DNA of 45,807 nt, from contig CALYOS010000018.1 in the NCBI GenBank assembly GCA_945267035.1, forward strand, positions 1 through 45,807. Direction: 5' to 3'. The stretch is from an uncultured Neisseriaceae bacterium (GTDB lineage: Bacteria > Pseudomonadota > Gammaproteobacteria > Burkholderiales > Neisseriaceae). Positions 18,891 to 27,344 of this stretch are shown here, piece after piece. The notes below the pieces were generated by a model, which made no database searches, had not been told where the DNA came from, and was given only the letters and a program-made list of their open reading frames with translations. The translations under genes were made by a program, and so were the position numbers. How positions within the stretch are numbered: the stretch's first letter is position 1; every line of letters starts with the position of its first letter.

Positions 18891-19204
18891 GCAATCGATT
18901 TAAAAAATACGACTAACCACTCATCCAAAAATAATCGATAGGATTGGTTTGCCTGAATAGGTTGCCATTGACACTCACCGATCATATTTAAGCGACACAA
19001 CAGAATCTAAGTCGTTATTACCGCCGAAACGACAACAAATCTCAGCAGAATTATCTGTCAAAATGCGAGAGTGAACATTGGTACCCGAATAAAAAAATCC
19101 ACATAAAAATGTAAATTATTATAAATAATGTTATAATAACTAGCGTGACAATTGTCTGATGTCATTTGAGCAAGTCTATTAATAGTTTATTTAAAGGAGT
19201 AATA
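18891..19204. other. Spacer ahead of the small lipoprotein gene
   Basis: No coding sequence is supported. A TATAAT at 19132-19137, with only a weak -35, may be the promoter of the lipoprotein gene that starts at 19205. Confidence 0.4.
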
Positions 19205-19402
19205 ATGAAAAAGAGTCTATTAATCACAGCGTTGGTAGCCAGTTTTTTTACTTTAAGCGGATGTGCCAGTGATGACTATGGTCATGTTTCAAGAAGTGGA
19301 GTCGGTTACAATATAAAATGTTCCGACGGATCTCTTGTGGGCAGATCAGGTCGCTGTGCCAATGATCCTGCGGGATCAAGCTTGACTATTGAGGTGCAAT
19401 AA
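19205..19402 (+). CDS. Small lipoprotein of unknown function
   Basis: A 65-residue product with a clear lipoprotein signal: MKKSLLITALVASFFTLSGC, with the lipobox LSGC placing the modified Cys at residue 20. The mature part is only about 46 residues, polar and Gly/Ser-rich, with two further Cys (in NIKCSDG and GRCAND) that could form a disulfide. The ATG at 19205 is chosen because AAAGGAG lies just upstream; an earlier in-frame ATG at 19166 would spoil the signal peptide. It has long non-coding flanks and no partner. I do not recognise the family. Confidence 0.72.
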   Translation: MKKSLLITALVASFFTLSGCASDDYGHVSRSGVGYNIKCSDGSLVGRSGRCANDPAGSSLTIEVQ

Positions 19403-19934
19403 CGCTCAGTGATAGCTAGCAATCATTAAAGACGATGCTTAGACAGATAAAACTACTTGCTGTGATTGGGTGTTATTCAGCGATAATGCAACAAACAATC
19501 ATGGCAAAGTAGTTCAGTTTTTTACATTGAATCTTTTTTATTTTGAAAATCTTGATTCACAGAATAAATATCCTTTTGTAGATTGAATTGATAATAGCCA
19601 ATAAATGACAAATAAATAATGTGTTGGCTACAAGCAAAAAATAAAAGCGTTATTTCAAGGCTTGTGTAAGTAAACACACTCAGTTGGGCGTAGCAAAATG
19701 TGGTGATATTTTCTTTTATCCATGGTTAGCTACCAGCGTGGCTAGTGGTGAAGAAAATAAATATTTGCCAGTTATCCCCAGCGGAAAGATCAGTTTATGT
19801 TAACCAGAGAATGATTATTTTGTGTATATCTACGCATTATAGATTTCAAATACTGAGCAATATTAGTTAAGCATAAAGAATATCTATTAGGAAAAAATAA
19901 GGCTCAGAATGTTTTTACTCTTTATGATAGCTGA
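19403..19934. other. Spacer of about 530 bases
   Basis: AT-rich, without a supportable gene, hairpin terminator or repeat between the small lipoprotein gene and the convergent VOC gene. Confidence 0.45.
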
Positions 19935-20318
19935 TCATAATGAATAATTGGACAGCTCAATTAAATTATCATCTGGGTCACGGATATAAACAGATTTAAT
20001 TTCTCCATTTGCCCCGCTTCTGCTGATCGGTCCCATTTCAATAGCCACCTGCTTTTGCTGTAATATGCTCAGCACTTCATCCAAAGGTTGTTCCACAATA
20101 AAACATAAATCCGCTGAACCCGGTGTTGGATACAGTGCTTTGGGTGCAAACTCGTGTCCTAGTTGATGTAAATTAATTTTCATGTGGCCAAAATGTAATG
20201 CCGTGCGGTTTTCCGCGAACGTAACGATGTCCATACCCAAAACATCAGCATAAAAGCGACATGAAACCTGAATATCCTTAACGGTTAATACCAAATGATC
20301 TAATGTTTTAACCTGCAT
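19935..20318 (-). CDS. VOC-superfamily (glyoxalase/dioxygenase-like) protein
   Basis: A 127-residue single VOC domain made of two beta-alpha-beta-beta-beta modules. It opens with LDHLVLTVKDIQVSCRFYADVLGM, quoted here only as its family-typical pattern of a metal-ligand His followed by the FY..VLGM helix; HFGHMKINLHQ and the final DPDDNLIELSNY carry the other expected metal-binding positions (His and Glu). It resembles the small proteobacterial 'virulence protein'/YaeR-like group rather than true glyoxalase I. A strong AAGGAG Shine-Dalgarno precedes the ATG at 20318. Cytoplasmic, probably a metal-dependent homodimer; substrate unknown. Confidence 0.82.
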   Translation of the reverse strand: MQVKTLDHLVLTVKDIQVSCRFYADVLGMDIVTFAENRTALHFGHMKINLHQLGHEFAPKALYPTPGSADLCFIVEQPLDEVLSILQQKQVAIEMGPISRSGANGEIKSVYIRDPDDNLIELSNYSL

Positions 20319-20805
20319 TTTTTCTCCTTGAAAGCGTGCACAGATCGCTTAAAAATCATTTTTTATCTATTATGCTCAGGAAACGGATAAAGATGTCATC
20401 AATTATGCAAAACATAATAAAATAATCCTTTGATCAATCAAAGTTTGGTTGAAAATGACGGATTTTGTTGTATGAAGACATATTGAACATGATTGACGCT
20501 ATTTAATTCGCTTTCAGCTTAATTTAAGGAGTAGCCAATCAAATTGATTGATATTGGGTATGTCTAAAACCAAATTAAAATAACCTTACCATATTGTATT
20601 CAGGCGAGATTACCCTACTGGAAAATAATGACTTTTTAATTAAGACCATTAAGTTAGCTTGAAAAATGGCATTCTTAATCCGCAGGTGCATCATTACTGC
20701 CATCCAAATTGATCATTATATGGATCAAACAGAGAGTTACTGATAAGATATTTAGACTAATATCATACAATTATATTGCTAAAGTGGATTTTCTTAATTA
20801 AAAGA
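20319..20805. other. Spacer of about 490 bases
   Basis: Lies between the VOC gene and the his operon terminator. It holds no supportable gene; an AT-rich dyad (AATCAAATTGATT near 20537) is the only structure noticed. Confidence 0.45.
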
Positions 20806-20840
20806 TAAAAAAACCACCAACCTGCATCGGTGGTGGTTTT
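20806..20840 (-). terminator. Terminator of the hisG-NYN-hisD operon
   Basis: On the minus strand AAAACCACCA pairs with TGGTGGTTTT (10 bases) and is followed by a run of seven T. It lies 14 bases beyond the hisD stop. Confidence 0.8.
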
Positions 20841-20853
20841 GCTTCATAAAAAA

Positions 20854-22143
20854 TTATTCTGAGCGCAATTCTGCAGCACGTGCATGCGCAGTTAAGCCCT
20901 CGCCATGGGCAAGAATACTGGCAATCTGGCCTAATTCATGTGCACCCTGAGCAGAAACCTGAATTAAACTACTGCGTTTTTGAAAGTCATATACCCCTAG
21001 TGGTGAAGCAAAGCGGGCTGTGCGACTGGTTGGCAATACATGGTTTGGACCGGCACAATAGTCGCCCAAACTTTCACTGGTATAGGCACCCATAAAAATG
21101 GCTCCGGCATGACGGATTTTACTTTGCCATAAGTGCGGTTGCTGCACCGATAATTCCAAATGTTCAGGTGCCAGTGAATTGGCAATCTGACAGGCTTCTT
21201 CCAGATCTTGCACTAAAATAATCGCTCCACGATTGCTGAGTGAGGCTTCAATGATGGCTCTGCGTGGCATTTCTGCCAGCAAGGCTTGCATTTGAGCTTG
21301 CACTTCACTGGCGTAAGCGGCATCAGTACAAATTAAAATAGCTTGGGCGATTTCATCATGTTCAGCCTGACTGAATAAATCCATTGCAACCCATTTGGCT
21401 GGGGTGGAACCGTCAGCAATGATCAATATTTCGCTGGGGCCAGCAACCATATCAATACCGACCACCCCGAATACCCGTCTTTTGGCGGCAGCGACATAGG
21501 CATTACCTGGTCCGGTAATTTTATCCACAGGTGCAATCGTGTCAGTTCCATATGCCAGTGCTGCAATGGCTTGAGCACCGCCAATAGTAAAGATTTGCGA
21601 CACACCGGCCACATAAGCCGCGGCCAGAACGATATCGTTGCGCTCACCATGGGGCGTCGGGACAACCATGATGATTTCCGCCACCCCTGCCACATGTGCC
21701 GGAATGGCATTCATCATCACCGAGCTAGGATAAGCCGCCTTGCCTCCAGGAACATAAATACCGACTCGATCCAGCGCGGTAATTTGTTGCCCAAGCAAAG
21801 TGCCATGGTCATCGATGTAATGCCAGGATTGCTGTTTCTGATGTTGATGATAGTCTCTGATCCGCGCTGCGGCTTGTTCTAATGCCATCTGCACTGGAGC
21901 AGGGAGACGATTAAAAGCCGCAGCCAGATCAGCTTGAGTCAGCATCAAATCAGCCATAGACTGAGCCTGAGTGTGATCAAATCGATTGGTATATTCGATC
22001 ACGGCCTCATCTTTGCGTTGCTGTACATCAGCACAAATCGCCGCAACGATGGTATCCACTTGTGGATCCTGCGCTGTTTCAAACGCCTGTAAGGCTTTCA
22101 GCTGTTCCTGAAAATCGGCGTCTTGGCTGGTAATATATTTCAT
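20854..22143 (-). CDS. hisD: Histidinol dehydrogenase
   Basis: Catalyses the last two steps of histidine synthesis, oxidising L-histidinol to L-histidine with NAD. From the ATG at 22143 the protein is 429 residues, the usual length, and starts [15 protein letters not shown]; an upstream TTG at 22164 is possible but adds seven atypical residues. Family landmarks are [17 protein letters not shown], the [12 protein letters not shown] segment, DMVAGPSEI, the LFSQAEHDE stretch with a zinc ligand and catalytic residues, LAPEHLEL, and [14 protein letters not shown]. It follows the NYN-domain gene by 46 bases. No clear Shine-Dalgarno is seen, so translation may depend on coupling. The genes for other late his steps are not in the window. 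Confidence 0.96.
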   Translation of the reverse strand: MKYITSQDADFQEQLKALQAFETAQDPQVDTIVAAICADVQQRKDEAVIEYTNRFDHTQAQSMADLMLTQADLAAAFNRLPAPVQMALEQAAARIRDYHQHQKQQSWHYIDDHGTLLGQQITALDRVGIYVPGGKAAYPSSVMMNAIPAHVAGVAEIIMVVPTPHGERNDIVLAAAYVAGVSQIFTIGGAQAIAALAYGTDTIAPVDKITGPGNAYVAAAKRRVFGVVGIDMVAGPSEILIIADGSTPAKWVAMDLFSQAEHDEIAQAILICTDAAYASEVQAQMQALLAEMPRRAIIEASLSNRGAIILVQDLEEACQIANSLAPEHLELSVQQPHLWQSKIRHAGAIFMGAYTSESLGDYCAGPNHVLPTSRTARFASPLGVYDFQKRSSLIQVSAQGAHELGQIASILAHGEGLTAHARAAELRSE

Positions 22144-22189
22144 ACTGTTGTACAGCAAGTGCAAGCACTACACTGCCCAAAAAGTTAAA

Positions 22190-23665
22190 TTAAATGCTGT
22201 TACCAAAGTTGTCATCATCAACATCGTTGGTGTTCACTTGGGTTTTGGCAGCCAGTTCATGTGCTGGAATGGTATTACCATCAACTTCAACATCATAAGG
22301 TTTAACTACACGCACACGTAAACCACGACCAGCTTTGCGGCTATCAATCCATTCGCTATTGATGGCGGTGATCGCATTATTGGCATTGTCAAAGCCATAA
22401 TCTCTGGCATTGAAACCACCTTCACCGGTTACTAACTCACGTGCTACAGAGCTAACCGTTGCCCAGCCTTCGATATCACAAGTGCGCTCGATTGCCTTCT
22501 GAACCATGGGTACCAGACGGTTCCAGTAATGCTGATTAGAAATTTCTCCGTTTGACCGCACGGTTTTGCCGGTACGGGTATTGCCAAAGCTATTTTTGCT
22601 TGGACGACCGCGACCACGATTAACTTCTGGTTGTTTCGTCACACTGTCAAACGTGGTTTTACGTGGACGTCCACGACCGCGTTTGGTCTGTTCTGCTTTA
22701 TTGTAATCATAGCTGTTGCCGTAATCAGTGGTTTGCGTTTCTACCTGAACCAGAACAGGTTTCTTTTTTTCTGGCTCGATGGTTACACTGATTTTTTCAT
22801 TAGGCATTTCAGTGCTAACTGCTGGAATAGTAATAACTAGCGGTGCGTCGTCTTGAGCGACAACCGGCTCGGGCAGAGTATTAAACGGCTTGTTTTCGGG
22901 TTTACTGATAAAACCATTATTGCGTTTTTTCAGACGTAACCACAAATGATTACCATGCATCTGCGTCTCGAAGATATCTATAGCATTAATCAGATATGAT
23001 AACTTGGTATAACCATAATTGCGGGCATCGAAATCTGAATTAACCTTATTGATATATTGACCTACTACACCAAGAGAAGTCCAACCCTCATCATCAGCAT
23101 GTTCTTTGACCGCATTGCGAAACAAATTCATCAATGCAGTATCTTGCTTCAGTTCAGCTGGAGATTTACGTTTGGTATGGAAAATCGGTGCTTGTGCTTT
23201 GTCTTCACAAATTTCTGTCGCCGTATGACTCAGTAAATTTTCAGTATAAATAAATTTATCACAAGCTTTACGGAAAGATTCAGGCGTTTTTTTCTGACCA
23301 AATCCATATACAGTCAGACCATTTTCTCGTATACGCGAGGCCAAACGAGTAAAATCACTATCGCTGGAAACAATACAAAAACCATCAAAAGTATTACTGT
23401 AAAGTAAATCCATCGCATCAATGACCATGGCCATATCAGTAGCATTTTTACCTTTGGTATAAGCAAATTGCTGAACCGGTGTGATGGCATGTGGCAATAG
23501 AGCATCTTTCCATTTAGATAAACCAGAGCTCCAGTCACCATAAATGCGTTTAACACTGGCAATGCCATATTTGGCAATTTCTTCCAGTAAAGATTCAACA
23601 ATGCTGGCAGATGCATTATCCGCATCGATCAGCACCACTAATTTAGCAGAATTTTCTGTAGTCAT
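22190..23665 (-). CDS. NYN-domain putative RNase with two OST-HTH domains and AT-hook-like linker
   Basis: A 491-residue multidomain protein. Residues 8-145 are a LabA/NYN (PIN-like) domain with acidic positions Asp14, Asp16, Asp77, Asp83, Asp102 and Asp104 (VVLIDADNAS, KNATDMAMVID, VSSDSDF), as expected of a metal-dependent RNase. Two OST-HTH/LOTUS-like winged helices follow, about 177-247 and 384-455, each with a matching core (FDARNYGYT and FNARDYGFD). Between them lie two AT-hook-like motifs, RGRGRPRK (329-336) and RGRGRPSK (350-357), in a charged linker. The domain set suggests an RNA- or DNA-bound nuclease; the substrate is unknown. It sits 18 bases after hisG and 46 bases before hisD, so it appears co-transcribed with them. 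An AGGAAA Shine-Dalgarno precedes the ATG. Confidence 0.88.
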   Translation of the reverse strand: MTTENSAKLVVLIDADNASASIVESLLEEIAKYGIASVKRIYGDWSSGLSKWKDALLPHAITPVQQFAYTKGKNATDMAMVIDAMDLLYSNTFDGFCIVSSDSDFTRLASRIRENGLTVYGFGQKKTPESFRKACDKFIYTENLLSHTATEICEDKAQAPIFHTKRKSPAELKQDTALMNLFRNAVKEHADDEGWTSLGVVGQYINKVNSDFDARNYGYTKLSYLINAIDIFETQMHGNHLWLRLKKRNNGFISKPENKPFNTLPEPVVAQDDAPLVITIPAVSTEMPNEKISVTIEPEKKKPVLVQVETQTTDYGNSYDYNKAEQTKRGRGRPRKTTFDSVTKQPEVNRGRGRPSKNSFGNTRTGKTVRSNGEISNQHYWNRLVPMVQKAIERTCDIEGWATVSSVARELVTGEGGFNARDYGFDNANNAITAINSEWIDSRKAGRGLRVRVVKPYDVEVDGNTIPAHELAAKTQVNTNDVDDDNFGNSI

Positions 23666-23683
23666 AATTTCGGTTTCCTATTG

Positions 23684-24349
23684 TTATAATGAATTATTCA
23701 TATTCAAATGCGTTGTTTGAGCAAATATATCAATAATGGGTTGGATAGAAGAATATTTAAGTTTTAACACCGCCTTATTCACCACAAGCCGGCTGGAAAT
23801 ATCCACAATATGTTCTACCGCTTCCAAATTATTGGCTTTTAAAGTGTTTCCGCTGGAAACCAGATCGACAATGGCATCAGCCAAACCGACTAAAGGTGCC
23901 AATTCCATCGAGCCATATAATTTAATTAAATCTATATGAACACCTTTATTGGCAAAGTGTTCTAAAGCAATATTCGGGTATTTAGTGGCAACTCGTAAGC
24001 GACAACCTGGCTGAGATGCCGCCGTATAATTAAAACCTTTTCGCACTGCAACCATCATCTTGCAATTAGCAATATGTAAATCTAGTGGCTGATATAATCC
24101 TTTGCCATTATGCTCAATCAACACGTCTTTTCCAGCTATGCCGAAATCTGCAGCACCATATTGAACATAAGTAGGTACATCAGAAGCACGCACAATAATC
24201 AGACGAATATTGTCGTGGTTGGTTTTAATGATTAATTTACGCGACTTTTCCGGATCTTCAACTGCGTGAATGCCCGCTGCTGCCAGTAGCGGCAGAGTCT
24301 CTTCGTAAATTCTTCCTTTCGATAATGCAATAGTTAATTGTGCATTCAT
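23684..24349 (-). CDS. hisG: ATP phosphoribosyltransferase, short form (HisG-S)
   Basis: Catalyses the first step of histidine biosynthesis, joining ATP and PRPP. At 221 residues it is the short form, which lacks the C-terminal regulatory domain and in known systems requires HisZ as partner; hisZ is not in the window. Landmarks are [10 protein letters not shown] at the N-terminus, [27 protein letters not shown], and the PRPP-binding [19 protein letters not shown] stretch (in part). It is the first gene of a three-gene minus-strand operon with the NYN-domain gene and hisD. A perfect AT-rich palindrome lies just upstream. Confidence 0.95.
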   Translation of the reverse strand: MNAQLTIALSKGRIYEETLPLLAAAGIHAVEDPEKSRKLIIKTNHDNIRLIIVRASDVPTYVQYGAADFGIAGKDVLIEHNGKGLYQPLDLHIANCKMMVAVRKGFNYTAASQPGCRLRVATKYPNIALEHFANKGVHIDLIKLYGSMELAPLVGLADAIVDLVSSGNTLKANNLEAVEHIVDISSRLVVNKAVLKLKYSSIQPIIDIFAQTTHLNMNNSL

Positions 24350-24371
24350 TTTTCATCAGTATAAAGATATG

Positions 24372-24386
24372 GCAAAATAATTTTGC
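24372..24386. promoter_or_regulatory. Palindrome upstream of hisG
   Basis: GCAAAATAATTTTGC is a perfect dyad 23 bases before the hisG start codon. Its position would suit an operator, but AT-rich palindromes arise easily by chance here. Confidence 0.3.
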
Positions 24387-25145
24387 ATAATTTTATAAAT
24401 ATATTAATTATGAATATTAATTCAACAACACTTTTTATGGCATAAACCAGACAATTCAAGCTGAGTCTAATAATTTGTTTTCTTCAGAGAAGGCTAAACT
24501 GCAGAGAAAAGCATGATAAAAACCACTTAAATAATTAAATGCTACGCTGCTATTCAGTAAATCTGCTGAATTTCTATATGAGAAATATGCTTATTAAGCT
24601 CCTCTTTTCGAAATTTGTCTACTCGCAATGCCATAAAAGCCCAAATAGAAGCTGACATAAACCAAAAACATCTTTTTCTTGATAAATACATCGTCATAAT
24701 CAGGCTGATCTTTCAACCAAATTGCAGCAGTCGGCTGCGAAACCATAAGCCTGTTGACTTTCGGATGCTGAAAATACCCTGAAATAAAACTTTTGTGTTT
24801 GAGTTTCGTCAACATAGAATACCGTTTTTCTATTTTAGTTATCCGTTTCATTGCTCCGCGAAAAATTTTGTTGCAATTTTTTTACGGCAAATGGTTGTGC
24901 GGACAATATTGCTAAAACGACAGCAGTAAAATTCATGTTACATAAATTCATTCTAATCAATCTCATTCAACAGACTGATTCAATCTCTACAGTACAAAAT
25001 AAATTTTCCAGAAATAAAAACTTAGTTAAAAAATAAGATGATGAGTTGTCATTTTTAATGAATGAATAAAATATAAAAAAAATCAAATACAAAATCAACC
25101 TTATAAAGGTAAATCCCCAAAAAATCCGCTCAAATAAAAAAATAC
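24387..25145. other. Spacer of about 760 bases between hisG and tRNA-Leu
   Basis: Contains only one weak open frame (24594-24851 minus, listed separately). Otherwise AT-rich with no terminator or repeat I can support. Confidence 0.4.
24594..24851 (-). CDS. Doubtful small ORF
   Basis: An 85-codon frame with an ATG at 24851 and a possible GGAG three bases too close upstream. The product is Lys-rich with one weak hydrophobic stretch near the C-terminus (FLVYVSFYLGFYGI). No family is recognised, no neighbour suggests a role and the surrounding DNA is non-coding, so it may be a chance frame or a gene fragment. Confidence 0.2.
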   Translation of the reverse strand: MKRITKIEKRYSMLTKLKHKSFISGYFQHPKVNRLMVSQPTAAIWLKDQPDYDDVFIKKKMFLVYVSFYLGFYGIASRQISKRGA

Positions 25146-25173
25146 TTTACAGCTGCTAAAAATCCGTTATAAT
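25146..25173 (+). promoter_or_regulatory. Promoter of tRNA-Leu
   Basis: TTTACA (25146-25151), 16 bases, then a perfect TATAAT (25168-25173), placing the start of transcription a few bases before the tRNA. Confidence 0.65.
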
Positions 25174-25188
25174 GCTGCTTCTTCGCTA

Positions 25189-25273
25189 GCCCAGGTGGCG
25201 AAATTGGTAGACGCAGGGGACTCAAAATCCCCCGCCGCAAGGTGTGACGGTTCGAGTCCGTCCCTGGGCACCA
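25189..25273 (+). tRNA. tRNA-Leu (anticodon CAA)
   Basis: An 85-base class II tRNA. The acceptor stem GCCCAGG pairs with CCTGGGC and is followed by an encoded ACCA end. The D-arm contains GGCGAAATTGGTAGACGC, the anticodon stem GGGGA/TCCCC encloses CTCAAAA with anticodon CAA (reads UUG), a long variable arm follows, and the T-arm carries GGTTCGAGTCC. All parts are canonical. Confidence 0.97.
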
Positions 25274-25279
25274 AATTTT

Positions 25280-25316
25280 AAAACACTGCTATTATGTTTA
25301 ATAGCAGTGTTTTTGT
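25280..25316 (+). terminator. tRNA-Leu terminator
   Basis: AAACACTGCTATT pairs with AATAGCAGTGTTT around a 6-base loop, followed by further T residues, 8 bases beyond the tRNA. Confidence 0.85.
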
Positions 25317-25929
25317 TTCTGCGTACATGTCTTCTATTTTAGATTTATCCTATCTTGCTGTCATCGTGGACAAACAACGGGTCTGTAATTCAAGTAAACG
25401 ATTCAAATCGATGTGCCGTTGCTGCACAGCAAATTCATAAACAGACAGCGTTATTTATTCAAGAGTTTTTTTATGCATCATCACAAATTCAACGCCATCC
25501 CAAAATTCTGCAAATAATTATGGCCATCACAATATTTTTATTAATAAGACAGATGTAATGTTTAGCCTAAAATCCGCTATCACGACGGCTATTTCTTCTC
25601 CACGTAAGCGAATTGGCTACCACCATATCTATATCCGTTAGAACAAGATCATCTTTAAACATGAATCGGGCAAATAGGCTGCAGCACGTAAAGGAGCAAT
25701 AAACGGCTAAGCTTACCTCAACCACCATGATCACAAAATTTTCTGGTATGAGAAAGCATCAATTTTGTATAAAAATATTAATAAAAAATTAAAATAATGA
25801 CAAAACTTTACAAAATGGAATAAAAGAGCTAATATACCGAATAGATATGATTTTATTGCAAAATTTAGGGTGATATTGGTGTCAATATTTAATGCATGAC
25901 ATATCGTCTCCCATTATTTAAAGACCAGC
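25317..25929. other. Spacer of about 610 bases
   Basis: No gene I can support; a 67-codon open frame starting at a TTG (25355) has no ribosome site or recognisable product. Confidence 0.45.
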
Positions 25930-26886
25930 ATGATTATTAAAGAGATTGCCGATAAGTCACAAGATAAAAATATATTGCAGCAATTATTGCGCCGTCCAGA
26001 TCTAATCGAGGGTACGCGGCAGAAAATAGAAAAAAAATTAAAGTACCTTAATTCAGGCACTAAAGGAGAAAATAATTCTGCTTATCAACTAGACTTTTAT
26101 TATGGTGCTAGTGCGGATTGGATCGTGATACATGATCTGCGATTGGTGTTTCAACATCAAATTGCGCAAATTGATCATCTGTTGATCAATCGGTTCCTAC
26201 AAGTTTTTGTCTGCGAAAGCAAAAGTGTGTCTGGTGAAATAATTATTAATGAACAAGGTGAGTTTTCATATAAATATGAAACCAACACCAAAGAAGTGGC
26301 TTCACCTTTACTACAAAACCAACGCCATATAGCTGTACTAGAAAATATTTTTCGCTCAGGGCTAATTACCTTGCCGAAACGGTTGGGGATCAGACTACAA
26401 CCAAGTCTGGAAAGTCTGATACTGGTGACGGAAAATACCAAGATAGTGCGACCGCAAAATCAGGTAGCTGGGATTGAGCGAATTATTAAAACTGATCAGG
26501 TCAAAGCCAAAGTGGAGGAATATACGCAAAAGTTACAGTGGTTGCGGTTATGCAAAAAAATTTCCTCTTCTACTTTGAAAAATATAGGCCAGCAATTGTG
26601 TGACTTGCATCGGCCGGCGCCAACCACTGATTGGTATAAACAGTTTGGTATCTATCCCTCTGATGAATTTAAAGCCGAAGCGACAGCAGGGACGTGTCAT
26701 GCGTCTGCAAGTACCAAAGCAACAGCCGAAGCTGCATTGGCTGAGCTATCCCATTGTGCTGGTTGTGGAAGAAATCTAACGGCAGCAGAAAAACAATTCT
26801 GTGACCATCACCCAATGAAATTTAACTCCCAAGCTTATTGTTACCCTTGTCAGCGCACAGTAGCAGCAAACGAAACCAGCCGTTGA
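25930..26886 (+). CDS. NERD-domain protein with C-terminal cysteine cluster
   Basis: A 318-residue protein. Residues about 42-150 form a NERD (nuclease-related) domain: KGENN with Glu47, QIDHLLI with Asp82, and the VCESKS strand with Glu96 and Lys98, a PD-(D/E)xK-like arrangement that could bind a metal. A C-terminal region carries CAGC (276-279), Cys291 and CYPC (304-307), plausibly a zinc-binding domain. NERD proteins are often linked to helicases, kinases or zinc-ribbon or topoisomerase-like domains and are presumed to act on nucleic acids. There is no signal peptide. It is flanked by long spacers, so no partner can be named. The Shine-Dalgarno is not clear. Confidence 0.75.
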   Translation: MIIKEIADKSQDKNILQQLLRRPDLIEGTRQKIEKKLKYLNSGTKGENNSAYQLDFYYGASADWIVIHDLRLVFQHQIAQIDHLLINRFLQVFVCESKSVSGEIIINEQGEFSYKYETNTKEVASPLLQNQRHIAVLENIFRSGLITLPKRLGIRLQPSLESLILVTENTKIVRPQNQVAGIERIIKTDQVKAKVEEYTQKLQWLRLCKKISSSTLKNIGQQLCDLHRPAPTTDWYKQFGIYPSDEFKAEATAGTCHASASTKATAEAALAELSHCAGCGRNLTAAEKQFCDHHPMKFNSQAYCYPCQRTVAANETSR

Positions 26887-27344
26887 TATTATTTGACGCG
26901 AGCAGGAAAACTAAAATTGGCATATCATCGATCTAATAAACAACTTAATTTAGCTATAACACTAGTATCGCCATGCACTCACATTGAATAGGTTCTAACA
27001 TCTAAAAATAGCATTGCATCATTGTTCAAGCAGAAAAAATGATGTTATTTATTTTCCAGCAACTGCGACTAATTTAGTGGTAAAACCACGCTTTGCTTTG
27101 CTGCTGTCAACGCCACTAAGCCTGAAATAACATCTTGCAATTATGAATACTATTCATTATTCATAAATATAAAGTGCTGCATAACCACTCATCATTAGGT
27201 TTTAAAAAATGGGGTTTTTGAGCAGATTAACCTAGAGTAAAAAAGATTAAGACGATCTAAATGATCTTGCATTGCGTTTACAAATTAAAACGGCAGATAT
27301 ATATTGTTTACCCTATTGTTCTGAGTTTAATTGAATAAAATCAT
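26887..27344. other. Spacer of about 460 bases
   Basis: Non-coding, AT-rich. A small imperfect inverted repeat (GCATCATT/AATGATG near 27014-27043) is the only structure noticed. No strong promoter for the EamA gene is visible. Confidence 0.4.

Noticed and set aside
25355-25558. A 67-codon frame after tRNA-Leu with a hydrophobic end
   Set aside because: TTG start without a ribosome site, AT-rich, no recognisable product; probably chance.
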